Notes under the pieces: model-generated | Seen by the model: only the letters and a program-made list of their open reading frames with translations | Told to the model about the DNA's origin: nothing | Databases searched by the model: none | Made by a program: the position numbers and the translations under genes | Shown here: piece after piece, positions 1 through 11,345 of the stretch | How the letters are laid out: each line of letters opens with the position of its first letter | How positions within the stretch are numbered: the stretch's first letter is position 1 | Assembly (NCBI GenBank): GCA_008933995.1 | Contig: WARS01000043.1 | Span: 4,539,501-4,603,500, forward strand | DNA: 64,000 bases | Direction: 5' to 3' | DNA from: Datnioides undecimradiatus | Taxonomy: Eukaryota > Chordata > Actinopteri > Lobotiformes > Datnioididae

Positions 1-602
1 ATTAACCTCCCCACCCGTCCGAGCCTCGAGCCCTGGACCCTCTCCAGCTACGACCAGTCACAAAGCAAAATGGTTTTCTGCCCAGTACAAACCGCTGGCG
101 TCCGTCCATCTCCTAAATGAATCTGTCTCCTAAAGAGCTCACCAAAAAAAAATAAAAAATAAAAAAAATGGTGTTTTTATTTTTTTTTATTTGACCCTCC
201 TGTTCTCCGCGGAGGGTAAGTAATATCCCGCCTGAAGCCAATCCACTCGGCACCGCTCCTGCCTTTCATGGCAACTGGAGAAACAGAAACAGGCAGCCAG
301 AAATAGAAAGCAGAAGAAGAATAGGGGAGAGGACGGCGGAGTACATATGGTTGTTGTGATAAGAAATGAGGAGCGCCGAGAAATGCCAGCACCATTTACA
401 GGGAGAAACATAATTCAGATTCAGCAGACATAAGCTGAGACTGTTTGTATTTTAGGCGGGGGGGGGTTTACTGAGAGGCTTTAAAGGCTGTTATTGGATT
501 CCTGCTGACTTGAATGTGACAAACACCACAGAGTCCAAAATGACACAGCGATCCTTCGTTTCTCTCTCTCTCCTCTGATCTCTGTTGTCGCTCCGCCATC
601 AG
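1..602 (+). other. Left-edge intron sequence of ppargc1b
   Basis: No exon could be assigned here. The stretch ends in a pyrimidine tract and an AG at 601-602 that form the acceptor of the first recognised ppargc1b exon. It contains an A/T run around 143-191 and a run of G around 459-468. A short open frame over bases 1-117 ends in a stop and matches nothing I recognise. An upstream exon close to the left edge is not excluded. Confidence 0.5.
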
Positions 603-667
603 AGAGCCCCAGTACAGCACCAAGCCTTTCGAGCAGACGCTCAGCGTGGATCTGTGTGGAACGGCAG
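603..667 (+). CDS. ppargc1b: ppargc1b exon a
   Basis: The exon reads EPQYSTKPFEQTLSVDLCGTA and ends one base into a glycine codon. The acceptor is the AG at 601-602 after a long CT tract; the donor is GTAAAC at 668. FEQTL followed by an acidic L-CGTAG is the PGC-1 beta context just before the LTPPTTPP motif. The previous exon must end in phase 2 and is outside the window or unrecognised. Confidence 0.85.
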
Positions 668-3600
668 GTAAACGCATCTCATGTTTACTCGGTTGTTTGT
701 TTGTTTGTTTGGCTTCACGGCGATGTCAACAGGTCAAAGCTCCAGAGTAAGAAGGGGCGGGCACAGAGGCAACACGCCTTATTTTGTTTGGGATTAGAAG
801 CGACAGGAAGCTGTGCATCAGTGTTGTGAAAGGTAGAGTCCCACCTGAGCTGGAGATGCTCAAAGCTAACCGTTAGCGTAGCTTAGCATAAAGACTGACA
901 GTAGGAAACAGTCATAGGAAGGTTATGTTGTTTCAGTCTGTATCCTGCTCATGTTTGTGTGTCTGCCCTCCCCGCTCAGGTCTCACCCCTCCCACCACCC
1001 CACCTCACAAACCGGTGGAGGATGAGCTCTTCAAACCGGCCGATGGAGGAAAGGGTGGTGACGTCGCAGGTGGTGGTGGCAGCAGCGGCGACAGCGGAGG
1101 AGGAGGCGGCAGCGGCGGCAGCGAGTCTGTTCACCCGGTGTCAAACACCAACACAAACACGAAAAGCTCGTCCTGGCTGAGCCGCGGCCACCACCAGCGG
1201 AAGCTCCCAGAGCAGACGGAGCTGTACGCCCAGCTGCGGCGCATGGGCCAGGCCGGCGAGGGCGACACCCACCGCACCTTTGGCGACCACGACTACTGTG
1301 CGCTGAGCCTCGGGGAGAGCCGCAAGCGGAGCGCCGCCATGCTTGGCGCCATGTTGCAGGCGCAAGCAGGGAGCGACGGAGTTAGCGTCCTGACACCCAA
1401 AGCGGCCGAAGATCAGGTATCGGACGGAAAGGCCATGGAGAGCGGGGAGCAGCTGCTGGTGTCGGAAGTTGCGGAACCTCTTGAGAAGCAGACGATGACG
1501 GTGGTGATATCGTCGTCGCCGCCGTCAGACTGCCAGTCAGCAGCTGCCACGCCGCCGGCCTCGGAGGAGGAGGCGGAGCGCTCGTCTGCGTCTCGCTCAC
1601 CCTCGCCCAGCCTCCACTCGTGTCCCGACTCCCCCGCCAGCAAGACAGACTCCAGGTGAGACGGAGGAGGTGTGAAGATGTGGGTCGAGCAGATTAGATT
1701 AGCAGTGAAAGGCAGAGAGTTCAGACAGCGACTGAGCGGGGCTGACGGGAGGAGACAATCAGACGACCCAGAGACGGAGAGGGAAAGAGAACAGTTCTGC
1801 ATTAATAAAGGGCGTATACAGCATCCAAATATGACTCTATAGTGTAGTTTTCAGCATATTCTGCCACATACGGCAAACCAGCTGCCCCACAACACGCTCT
1901 CTGCTGTCTGACTCTACTCTGGTGGAGCTGTAAAGAGAGTATCTGCAGTGTGTTTGCAGAAACGAAGATGCCAGTCGCCTTTGTGCGAGCAGTTCTGCAG
2001 AATTTATGAGTTTCTATCGTCTCACAGTACCTCGCCGCCTAACGCTCTGCACACAAATACACAAAACGACAATAAGATCAGGCTGAATGCTGGAGGCTTG
2101 AACTTTGACTGCATCGACTGCTCACCTGATGTCTCTCACTTCAGCCTGTGTTGCGTCGCAGCGATGCAACCAGCCACTGACCTTGTTGCGACTGAATTTT
2201 AGGGAAACTCAATTAAAGATGAACCCTTTAACTTCAGATTGTCCGTTTGTGTACGTACTGGACGACAGAAAGAAACAACTCGTGCGAACATTTCGACCGT
2301 AGACTGCTCTTAGAATAACTTAAAACGAGGTCAGTGCTCATTTCTGCCCTTGTAAGTTTCAGTTCACTTGACTTTCTCACACAGAATAAGGTCAGTGGTC
2401 CTATTATTTCTGTGCATGGACGACGGTGAGAGAGAAAACTGGGGAATGAATGAGAGGAAGACGTTAAAGAACAGAGTGATGCCGTACTGCAGTCGGTGCC
2501 GCAGCTCACCTGTTTCCTCATGTCTGACATTTCAGTTTCACCTTGTGTCCGTCCTTATCTCACTTACTATCCCCTCTCCCTCCCAACCTCCCTCTGTCTC
2601 TCTCTTCCTCCCTCTTTTCCTCCTTGTCCTCTTTTAGTGAGAACTCGGAGATCTGTCCCGACGACAAGCAGAGGAACAAAGCCAAGTCTGATGAGGTACA
2701 TGCAACATTCACGCCCTGCAGTTGTCTGCATAACGTTGAGCTAGAGATGCTTGTTTTACCTGCTGAGCTCAACAGTGGCCCAGACCATACAGCGCACCTC
2801 TAAAGCACATGCTTTTTGCCTCAAAAGGATTATTTTAGTACCATTATTCAGCTCTGATATGCAAGCCAGTGGCATCTAATGATGCAGACTGCAGCTGCAA
2901 TGCGCTGCAATGTAAATGAACAGAGGGTCTGAAGTGTTGAGTCTCAGGATGCCGCCCTGCGCTCAGCCTTCCTGCCTCAGTTCCCACGTCTATCTGTATT
3001 CTGTATTGTCCTTTGTCCTGACTGTTGCCATGGTTTCCCTGTTGCCAGGACAACTGCCAGGTGTTTTACATCCACAACCTGCCAACCAGCGTGACCCAGA
3101 ACATGCTGAGGAAACGCTTCCAGGTTTTCGGCAAAGCGGAGGACTGCAAAGTCATCATCTGCAACGAGTAAGTGTCCTTGTTCTGAAGAGCGGAGAACTT
3201 CTTCTCCAAGATCCAGTGAAAAGGTTTCAGTGCTATGAGTAGCTGTTTGTGTGCATGCAAGTTGCACTCACTTTATAATCAGAAGTGTTGTAGCCAGGTA
3301 ATGTTGCATTGCCTTTAATTCATACCGGATTGAGACGTTAATGCCTGTAAAGTTACTGGGCTTTGTAAATGAAATGTAATTAGCGAGTCCGCAGAAAGGC
3401 CTCAGTTCCCCTAAATGAATCTGGCAACCTGTTGAAACATCGTCGAGACGCAATAAACAAAAGATAATGGGAAAATAAGAAGGAGCTGTTTGTTGCTGGA
3501 GTGGGCCACGAACTTTGTGAAGTCCTCTGCAGGACTGAAAATCACCAACTTTAACGGTTTGTCAGAGCAGGATGTTCAGATTCATTCAGGTTACACTGAC

Positions 3601-4774
3601 TTCACCTCGTCTTCATGTAGATTACTTTGACTGACTGTCTGACCGTTGATAAAGGTACTGACCTCAGAGCTTGGGTAGGTCTGTTGGACTTGCACAGAGG
3701 GCAAATCTCCCCATGAGGATTCTCTGAGTACCCTCTTTTTGTTGCAGACAACCCCGAGCATTTGTCATTTCACTTATTTCGGATATTTGTTGTTTCAAAA
3801 TTGATACAGAGCCGAAATAAACAGTCCGGGGACTGATCAGATCAGTAACAAAGGAGACTTTTCATCTTGAGTTTGTCTGTATCGGAACATTTTCAGTCAG
3901 AGTGATCGATGCTGCCCGGTTTGTACCTTCATCATTTCCTTAAAAGCAAACTGTCATCATCCTAATGCATGTGTCTGTCTGTGTACCTGTCTGCTCGCAG
4001 GGAGCGCTGTGGGGTGATAAAGATCCGCCAGCCGGGGGTTCAGAGACACTGGAGGGAGCGGGAGACAGTTTTCCAGAATGGACCTGCAGGCCTGAGGAGG
4101 CTAACAAGGAAACGCTACATAGATCTTGGTAATGAACACACGCGCTGACAGAGTTAGGAGTGGTTTAAATGGGAAACCAGAATGACCTGTGCTGAAGAGT
4201 ACCAGGTGACTTTGGTAGCCCCTAGTGGCAGCCCCTAGTTCTGAGCTTTGCAAACTTGTACTAAATCCTGACAAAAGTGTCCAAAAGCATCACATTTCCA
4301 AGCGTAGCAGCAGAAGGACGTTACAAAACCTTTCCCTCTGGGTTCAAAAGACATCAGTACCTCTTATATACCAGAGTCCTACCAAAGACTGGAAGCAATT
4401 TGGCAGGTGGCCCCTCGTGGTCAAACGTAGCTGCAGAGACTTTGAATGGTTATATGGCTACATGGTTTTGCACAAGCTACTAACCATTCGTAGTTAGCTG
4501 TGGCCAGTTTTGTCTGTTATAGAGTTGTCAGATGTTTACAGTTGGGTAACGGCGCAACTGAAGCTGAAGCACTGAGGTCAAGAAGCTCACAGTCCATCGG
4601 AAATGAGTTTTAAGAATGTTTTGGAGGGAATCTTCATATCCATTATGATTCTGTTAAACTCACCACTTTTGTTGTCTTGTAGATGAGGCAGGTCCCGGTC
4701 CCGTCAAGAGCAAGTACGATGCACTGGACTTTGACACTCTGCTGAAGGAGGCCCAGAAGTCCCTGCACCGCTGA
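603..4774 (+). CDS. ppargc1b: PGC-1 beta (PPARG coactivator 1 beta), C-terminal part, six exons
   Basis: PGC-1 beta is a nuclear coactivator that docks on nuclear receptors and ERR and drives mitochondrial and lipid-metabolism genes. Six exons join in phase: 603-667, 980-1655, 2638-2695, 3049-3167, 4001-4128 and 4683-4774. Together they encode the C-terminal part only, since the N-terminal activation domain lies left of the window. Family marks seen are LTPPTTPPHKP after the first junction, FGDHDYC (containing the DHDY motif known to bind HCF-1 in PGC-1 proteins), an RRM beginning VFYIHNLP, and the conserved end KSKYDALDFDTLLKEAQKSL. The LCGTAG context and the neighbours pde6a and slc26a2 favour the beta paralogue over alpha or PPRC1. 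Oddities: a Gly/Ser-rich expansion, little arginine/serine-rich region, and a degenerate RNP1 in the RRM. Confidence 0.93.
980..1655 (+). CDS. ppargc1b: ppargc1b exon b, LTPPTTPP and DHDY region
   Basis: This is the largest exon in the window (676 nt). It opens with GLTPPTTPPHKPVEDELFKP, then a Gly/Ser-rich low-complexity run (about 1060-1125), a basic stretch HHQRKLPEQTELYAQL and the family motif TFGDHDYCALSL at about 1276-1312. The rest is rich in Ser, Pro and Glu and ends SPSLHSCPDSPASKTDS. The acceptor is CAG at 977-979 and the donor AG/GTGAGA at 1656. DHDY is the HCF-1 binding tetrapeptide described for PGC-1 proteins. The Gly/Ser run is absent from mammalian PGC-1 beta as I remember it and looks like a local GC-rich codon-repeat expansion. 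Confidence 0.92.
2638..2695 (+). CDS. ppargc1b: ppargc1b exon c, linker before RRM
   Basis: A short exon that completes a serine codon and then reads ENSEICPDDKQRNKAKSDE. A strong CT tract precedes the acceptor TTTTAG; the donor is GAG/GTACAT. It takes the place of the arginine/serine-rich linker that precedes the RRM in mammalian family members and is acidic to mixed in charge. Confidence 0.82.
3049..3167 (+). CDS. ppargc1b: ppargc1b exon d, RRM first half
   Basis: The exon reads DNCQVFYIHNLPTSVTQ, then an alpha-helix-like segment MLRKRFQVFGKAEDCKVII. VFYIHNL is an RNP2-type strand and RFQVFGKAEDCKV matches the RFxVFGxIEEC segment conserved in the PGC-1 RRM. The acceptor is TTGCCAG at 3042-3048 and the donor GA/GTAAGT, leaving phase 2. 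Confidence 0.92.
4001..4128 (+). CDS. ppargc1b: ppargc1b exon e, RRM second half
   Basis: The acceptor CTCGCAG at 3994-4000 joins in phase to give EERCGVIKIRQPGVQRHW and, later, GLRRLTRKRYIDL. The tail aligns with the GLRHFCWPRYTDYD segment of mammalian PGC-1 beta. The place where RNP1 (GxGFxF-like) should sit reads CGVIKI, without its aromatic residues, and the following loop is shorter than in mammals. The donor is G/GTAATG. Confidence 0.88.
4683..4774 (+). CDS. ppargc1b: ppargc1b last coding exon
   Basis: After the acceptor TTGTAG the frame reads DEAGPGPVKSKYDALDFDTL and LKEAQKSLHR, then TGA at 4772-4774. This closely matches the C-terminus shared by PGC-1 alpha (KSKYDSLDFDSLLKEAQRSL) and PGC-1 beta, so the stop is very probably the true gene end. 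Confidence 0.96.
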
Positions 4775-6600
4775 CAGCACAGCGGCCCTGACTGGCCAGC
4801 CTTAGTGAACTGCAGCAGCAACCCTCCGACTACACGGCTCTGCCCTCAGACAGGCCTCTCGGTACCTCCACGCAAGGCAACCTCGCAAAATGTTTACATT
4901 TTTACCATTGGAATAACGTAACGACAAGGACCTTGTTGTTTTTTAAGTTTCTTTCACCGGAGGATACTGCTTAAAAACGAGGAAGCCACTGGGAGTTCAG
5001 AGGAGTGAACGGACAATGGAGGAAACGGAACTTTTCAACAGCAATGGTACAACAACTACAAACGACAATGATCCAGTTCTCTGCTGAACAACAATAACGA
5101 AACTGTCTGTGTTGGTGACATCATCGCCCCGCCCTGGACGAGCGGGCGTGAGAGACCTCTGTAGCAAATCCTTGCTATCCCTGCGTTGCGTTGGTCGTCG
5201 TGGTGTGTGTTTCTGCGTGTGCGTGTTCTTTGTTCTGTTTGTTTTGTAAAAAAAAAAAAAAAAAGAAAACCTCCCTCTTTCTGGTCACGGGTGGTGAACC
5301 TGCAAGCTACGTTCGCCATGAAGTTGCGCGGTTGTATAACCAGAAAAAAAAAAACCCTGCTTTGTTTTAGCGAAAAATTGTGGATGTTATAAATTTTAAA
5401 AATCTATTGTGTGTGCGTTATGGACAAAGAATATATAAAAAACATTTAACGTAATCATTTGATGACTGATAAAGTTTACAAATCTAAAATGAAGAAGAAA
5501 AAAATCATGTTTTTTTCTTTTTTGTAATTGTAGTGCTTCCTTGATTTGATCTATGCACTGTAAGGAGGTAAATGTCTCCGCTGTCCTCCACTTTCCCCCT
5601 TTTGACTAATCTCTAACTCTGCCATGCTGACTACTTTGGCCTCTGCTACTGGCTGCTGCAGGCTCTGTTTGGTAGGCGTTTTAATACATGAAGACCCCGA
5701 CTCGGTCCTGGGAGAGATTTCACCTCATAACTGTGTCCAAACCATGCAAACGAAAGCATTTATTGGAAAAGCACTTAACTTAACCCACTGAGTTACATCA
5801 AGTGGCCAAAATTGCTATTACACTACTATAATTGGCAGAAAGGAGTATGTTTCAAAAACATATTTGGTGGGTAAAATGGAAATTTGTTGTAGAAATATTA
5901 ATAATTCTTTACAAAACAAGACCTTTTTGGCCTCATCAGTTGATTCCAGGTGAATCTTCTCCCACACCTAGAGGGGTCTTGATGTATCTTTGATAGGGTC
6001 CCACTGAACATGTGTCCAATAAAGGCTGCAGCCTAACGACACCCCCGAATGCCACAGCCAATGCAACAGTTACTGTTTACATTTGGACTGCAGCAAGCAG
6101 GACTAAAATGGGGAAGTAAAGTTGGTAGCCATTGGCGATTTCAGTAATTGCACTCAGTATGGATTCATCACGTCCTCACGTTGTCCAGGCCATCCCAGTC
6201 CAATCTTCCTTCACATTAAGTCCGTCGGCCATTACAGGGAAAAGTACTCTAAATGGAAATCAACTCTTTGTCCAGGAATCCTGTTTTGTCGTCCCGGTGC
6301 TTGACGTTGGGTTAGCTTGACGTTGGGTTTCAGAGAACGAAAGGAGAACAAAGACCAATTTGCCCTCCGTAATCCACCCGTGGAATAATGCCATCGCTAG
6401 AAGTAGATGTATCTGCCGGTTTATAAGGAATGTATTCAAGAAACTGAATGTAATCATCGTGTTGTCCCCGTTTCTGCTTGCCCAAAGATTGTGGAGCTTT
6501 TTGGTGCTTTTTTTAAGAAAAAAAAAGGTAGACTTGCTTAGTCATCCGGTTGACTGCATGCGACTGATTCTGGCTTGAAGTGCAGTCCGGGTAGCGCCTA
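4775..6600 (+). other. Probable ppargc1b 3' UTR (proximal part)
   Basis: No coding potential was recognised after the stop at 4774. The DNA is AT-rich with A-runs at about 5249-5264 and 5344-5354. An AATAAA at 6018-6023 is a candidate polyadenylation signal. Mammalian PGC-1 beta mRNAs have long 3' UTRs, so the transcript could extend further. The exact 3' end cannot be fixed from sequence. Confidence 0.45.
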
Positions 6601-7640
6601 ATTTACATTCCTGACACAGCCAGTAGCAGCCGCCCGTGATAAAGGGAGAGAGCCTCCAAGCCTGCCAATCCGGCGGCACCACACCGCCGCCTACAACACA
6701 GCCAGGGAAGGAGCGAGGGATGGGCTTGAAAGTAACGAAAAGTTTCGGCCGAGGAATCGGATTCCTCGTCTGGGAGGTACTGTATCAGCTGAGCATCTCT
6801 ACCTCACATCCATCCATCCCTGCTCCCCCTGTCTTATTATTTCCTCGTTCTACTGGATGCTCTCCCCCTCCTCTTTTATAAGTCTCGCACTCTTTGTTTT
6901 GTGTTTCTTTTTGTCAGAAATGTTCTCCGTGTAAGGGTTTCCCCAACCGTTGGGCAGTTATGGGTAGTTTTTGGGGGTTCGTGTTCGGTTTTTTTATACT
7001 ATGACTCCTTCTACCACAAAGCCCCCTGCGTGAGGGGACTAATCTCTCTCTTTCTCTAACTCTTTCCTTCGCTTGCCTCATAACGGTTTTTAGCGTGTCC
7101 GTTTCTTGGAGTCTCGACCTTGTGTCCTTGTGTAACTGAGTGTTTTGTCTTTGTCTCGTGTTTGAGTCGGACACTGCTGACGCTTGCAGGTCGGTTAGGA
7201 GGGGACGGGAGGTGTTGAACGGCGGTCTCGGTGGCTGGTTGCTCCTTGAGTGCGCCTGGAGGGGAAGGTTCCCTGATCTTCTCCCCCCCGGCCTCGTTTT
7301 CTTGATTTCTTCAGGGACACGCCATTCTCACCGATTCCCCTGTTCGTCCTCTCCTCGTCCAGGATTTTCAATAAAACGCAGCCCGACTCTTTCTCTAACT
7401 ATCGCTTTCTGTCTCTCGGTGGGTTCAAGGCCTCGTTTCCAGGTCTTCCCCAAACCCCTGGTAAACTCCCCGCTTTTTAACAGATACTCCCTCGTCCTCT
7501 TCCTCGTCCTCTTCCTCGTCCTCTTCCTCGTCCTCTCTCTATCTAATCAACTCCTTGGTAACACACACAAAAAATTGAATGTTTACATCACTCGATTCTC
7601 CTTTGACTTTATTAGGAACGCACACTAAGTACAAAGGCGC
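6600..7640. other. CT/GC-rich patch without recognised gene
   Basis: The base composition changes abruptly from the AT-rich flanks to a C/T- and G-rich block. It holds open but unrecognised frames. At 7491-7538 a 12-base unit, ctcgtcctcttc, is repeated four times in tandem. Nothing identifies it as a known gene; a degraded retroelement or a G/C-rich UTR segment is possible. Confidence 0.35.
7491..7538. repeat. 12-bp CT-rich tandem repeat, four copies
   Basis: The unit ctcgtcctcttc is repeated head to tail four times with perfect or near-perfect identity and is followed by a short (CT) tail. Confidence 0.85.
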
Positions 7641-10600
7641 CTTATTCAGTGTTCAAAAATAACAGCGAGCGAAGTGGCCGAGAGGGTCGCGCCTTCTCCG
7701 GGCTCACTGATGTCCAAAACTAACAAAAACAATTTAGTGCTATACATACTGATTGAGAAACAAGGTGTCAACAGTTTAAAATAAAAAGGCAGAAAAAATT
7801 GAAATTTTAACAAAACTAATCGCAAACAACTGAATGAGTATTTGTGCTTAGTATGTATACTACTAAAAAGTGAGAGAATGTGCTGGTTTACATATTAAAA
7901 AAAGAAAATATATTATAATATATGAATATAAAATGTGTATATAGCACTATGCCTCGTTGTAAACATAAAATGTATTGTGTGTTTTTTGTTTTTGTTTTTG
8001 TTTTTTTTAAGGTGGCGGGTCACAGTTGATTGCTAATCAGGCAGGAGGCGTTCAGGTTGGGTTTGTTCAGTACAGGGAGGAAATTAAGGGAAAAAAGAAA
8101 AACTCAGTTGAAAATGACTTCACACCAAGTCCAACACTGTTGTTAAACAAAGACAAAAAAAGAAAAGAGTCCCTTTAGACTATCACACTAGAACAAAAGT
8201 TCGTTTTCTTTGCTGTTTGTGAAAATGACTAAATATTTTTTAATGGGTTCCTTTTTCTGTTTTCTTAAAAAGCAATTTGAAATGCAATACATAATAATCT
8301 TATCTTTAACACAGCCTTTCCGGAAAAAACCCGAGGTAATACTGTACAGCGTGTGGTTGGTCGTTGAGCTACAACACGGGCGATGTTTGAGCTGCGGATT
8401 CAATAGGCTACTGTACTGTATGTAGACTGCTGTTAAACACATAAAAAAAAGAGAAAATCATAAAAACAAACTACAGGAAGAATGTGGTCAGTCGTGTCGT
8501 AAACACATAACACGTATACAAAACAAATTGTACTAATATACTCTTGCACAAATAACGTCCCAAGTAGTGAAATATCTTCACAATATTTTCTTCTCATTGA
8601 AAGGAAGCCGTTGTAATTACGTTATTGCCACATTTTGATGGTGCACAGGTTGTATTACAGTAACAACGTTTATGACTCTGGTAAAGGAATGTGGGGGAGG
8701 GCAGGGTGGGAGATAGAGATGTTTAAAAACACAATACAGTCGTCGCTGGTTTGACCCAATTAAAGTTTCAGACTAGTTGAGGTAGACGCTGTGGAAATCC
8801 CAGTTTCACCGCTGCACCTCGAAGTTACAGACTGGTCAATGGTCCAACAGCCTGAGATGAGCTGTGCAGGGTGGATGCTTGAACGTATAAATGAGCCGGT
8901 TGACGTTCCTTCACCACCTGAAGGTGGAACAGTGCGATTCAGGGCAGGAGAAGAAACCTGGCTTCAAACCTGCACGGACAGTTTTCCAGTTTTGATTTAC
9001 TTACTGAGCAAAAACCTCACAAAGGCTCTTTGGTTTGCAAATGTTAACTGTTTGTTAACCTAGTTCCTGTTTGGCTTGGTGGTTTGAAGCGTGTACATGG
9101 TTACTACACGTTATTTCTAGAGGATATCTGGAGGCTGCAGCATGTGTTGGGATCTCTACAGTGTCTCGCTGTGCCTGTGAGGGTTCCTCCATTGTTGTCG
9201 AGGTGAATGACATCGAAACAACCCCATTTTTCATCATGGCAAGCCTTAAAAATCAATCGGGGGGCGGGGGAACAAAGCTACCACTAGCTTTTATTATTAC
9301 TGTCTCGACTCCTTTCCAATCCGATGTGGTTTATTATTAAATAATTACTGACGTAATTAAAACTTTTTTCAATAGCCATATTATAAAAAGGTATATACAT
9401 ATATATGAATATATATTTGTGTGTTTGTGTAGATATCTAGATGATTATATACTTTCTTATAGAAAACTTTGATGTTGACCATTCTCCTCAGTGTTTTGAG
9501 AACACGTTGACACATTTCAACATAATAATACCGCTGTCCGCTTGGTCTAGGTCCTAGGTCGATGGACAACGAATCCAAATAATAATAATAATAATAAAAA
9601 ATGTTCAAAAAAAAAACTTCCAAAGGGAAATACCCTCGTCAGAATGCAATACCTTTCTTTCCACTCTTCATTTCAAAAAAATGGAAAATGGCAAGAAGAA
9701 AACCATAAAACTTGATAGGCAAGTTGACCAAAAAAAAAATATAAATAAATAAATAAAACTTCAACAATAAAGAGCGCGGCACGTGACGGCTCGTGGACAA
9801 ATGTATTTCTCCGACTGCCGCGTCAGATTCAGTTTTATAGATGTCATGTTTCCAATGCCGTGGCCCACTTTTTGGTTTTTGTGTCACTGTTTCTTTAGTT
9901 TGGGAAAAAGCGATGTATCTGTCTGACTACACCATCAAATTAGCCCCTACCAGGACAGGAGTGCTTGCAATACCGGCCTGATTCTGGCTTCAGATTCCAC
10001 TTCCTGTCTTCGATCTGCAAAATGGATGTGTCACATTTCAGCATCGACCGTTGTACAATACACAGAAATTAATGGGTAATCTGTCAAACTTGATGGCAAC
10101 AGTGATGTCAAATAGGCACTTAGTAGGGACTGCAAACTGTCAAAATCTGCTAAATGTGAGTGGGTGTTTGTTTTGTTTTTGTTTTTGTTTTGGTGGAGGA
10201 AAATACTTTGACATAAAGGGCATACATTGTTTTTGTTGTTTTTCATTACTATTACTATTGATTTTATTGTCTATTTACATCTAATGACTATCAAAATTCA
10301 CATAAATGATTTTTTTGTTTCTTTTTTTAACTTAGTTTTTGGTAAAACAACAAAAAAAAGGTAAATACTGCTAGTGAGATTTTATATTTTTACATATGTT
10401 GGTTTTATTTTGCGTTTCCTTTTTTTTATTTATACGCCACTTAGTTTGGATGTCTTTAAATGGTGTTATTTTCTCCGTTTTTTGTGTGATTTCATATGTC
10501 TTGAGAATGTGGAGACAAAGGCATTTCAGTATTTTTGAATTGTTAAAATCTAGTTTCATAGAAGCGGAAGTATCTGATGTTATAAATTATATTTTAATTC

Positions 10601-11180
10601 ATGTAAATAGTTTAAAACAGAAGACTATGGCTTCCTTTTAAACTGAATACATTTCTCTTCAGAGATTGTTTACATTATGAAACTGTAGAGATGTGCTCCT
10701 CATATACTGTATAAAGTACATATATTCATTGATTTGCCTCCAAAAAATAAAATCCTAATGAACAGCAGTCGCTCAGCGCACGTGGTGATTATTGGACGAG
10801 GAAGAAATGTGAATACATTCAGATTTAAAGGTTTTAATGTTTCAAAGCACCGATATCACCAGGATGAAGACGGGTCTAACAGTTTGGTCCATGTAAACAC
10901 TAAAAAATGTGATTTTATACTTTTTATGTTAAGTTTTTAAGTTAAGTCATATTTTCAGTTTTTAGCATTTGGTGCTAATTAAGTGAGTATTGTAAGCTAG
11001 TCTGTGTGTTCATGGTTATGAAGGAAACGTGTATTTTGTGTTTTTAGCAGTTTTTTTGGGACAAATATTTGAATACCTTAAAAACTCATCTTTTACACAA
11101 CGTGAAGCATCCGTCAAATCCGTTCGTTGTGTCTTTTTGATCCAAACAGGAAGTTACCGCCCATTTGCTGCAAAGCCTTG
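7641..11180. other. AT-rich stretch, possible distal 3' UTR, no gene seen
   Basis: Very AT-rich with many poly-A and poly-T runs, for example around 7988-8010, 9725-9755 and 10310-10330. No conserved reading frame is seen on either strand. An AATAAA lies at 10746-10751. The composition and its position after ppargc1b would fit a very long 3' UTR, but plain intergenic DNA is equally possible. Confidence 0.4.
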
Positions 11181-11184
11181 TCAG

Positions 11185-11345
11185 TGATTAAGATTAAGAA
11201 ACCTTTATTGTCCCACAATGGGGAAATTGCACTGTTGCAACAGCAGCAGGTAAGCACAGCAAAGATTGCACATATCAGGAGTGGTTGTTGTAGAGTCTGA
11301 CAGCAGCTGATGACCTTGCCCAGCTTCCTCCTCTCCCTTTCTGTG
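11185..11345 (-). mobile_element. Teleost LINE 3'-end remnant (L2/Rex-like)
   Basis: The segment beginning cctttattgtcccacaatgg at about 11200, followed by ggaaattgcac and later gtagagtctgacagcagctg, resembles the 3' end of non-LTR elements that are abundant in teleosts. Family assignment is from memory and is tentative. Confidence 0.35.

Noticed and set aside
1413..1802. Minus-strand 129-residue frame opposite ppargc1b exon b
   Set aside because: It is the shadow of the GC-rich coding exon on the other strand.
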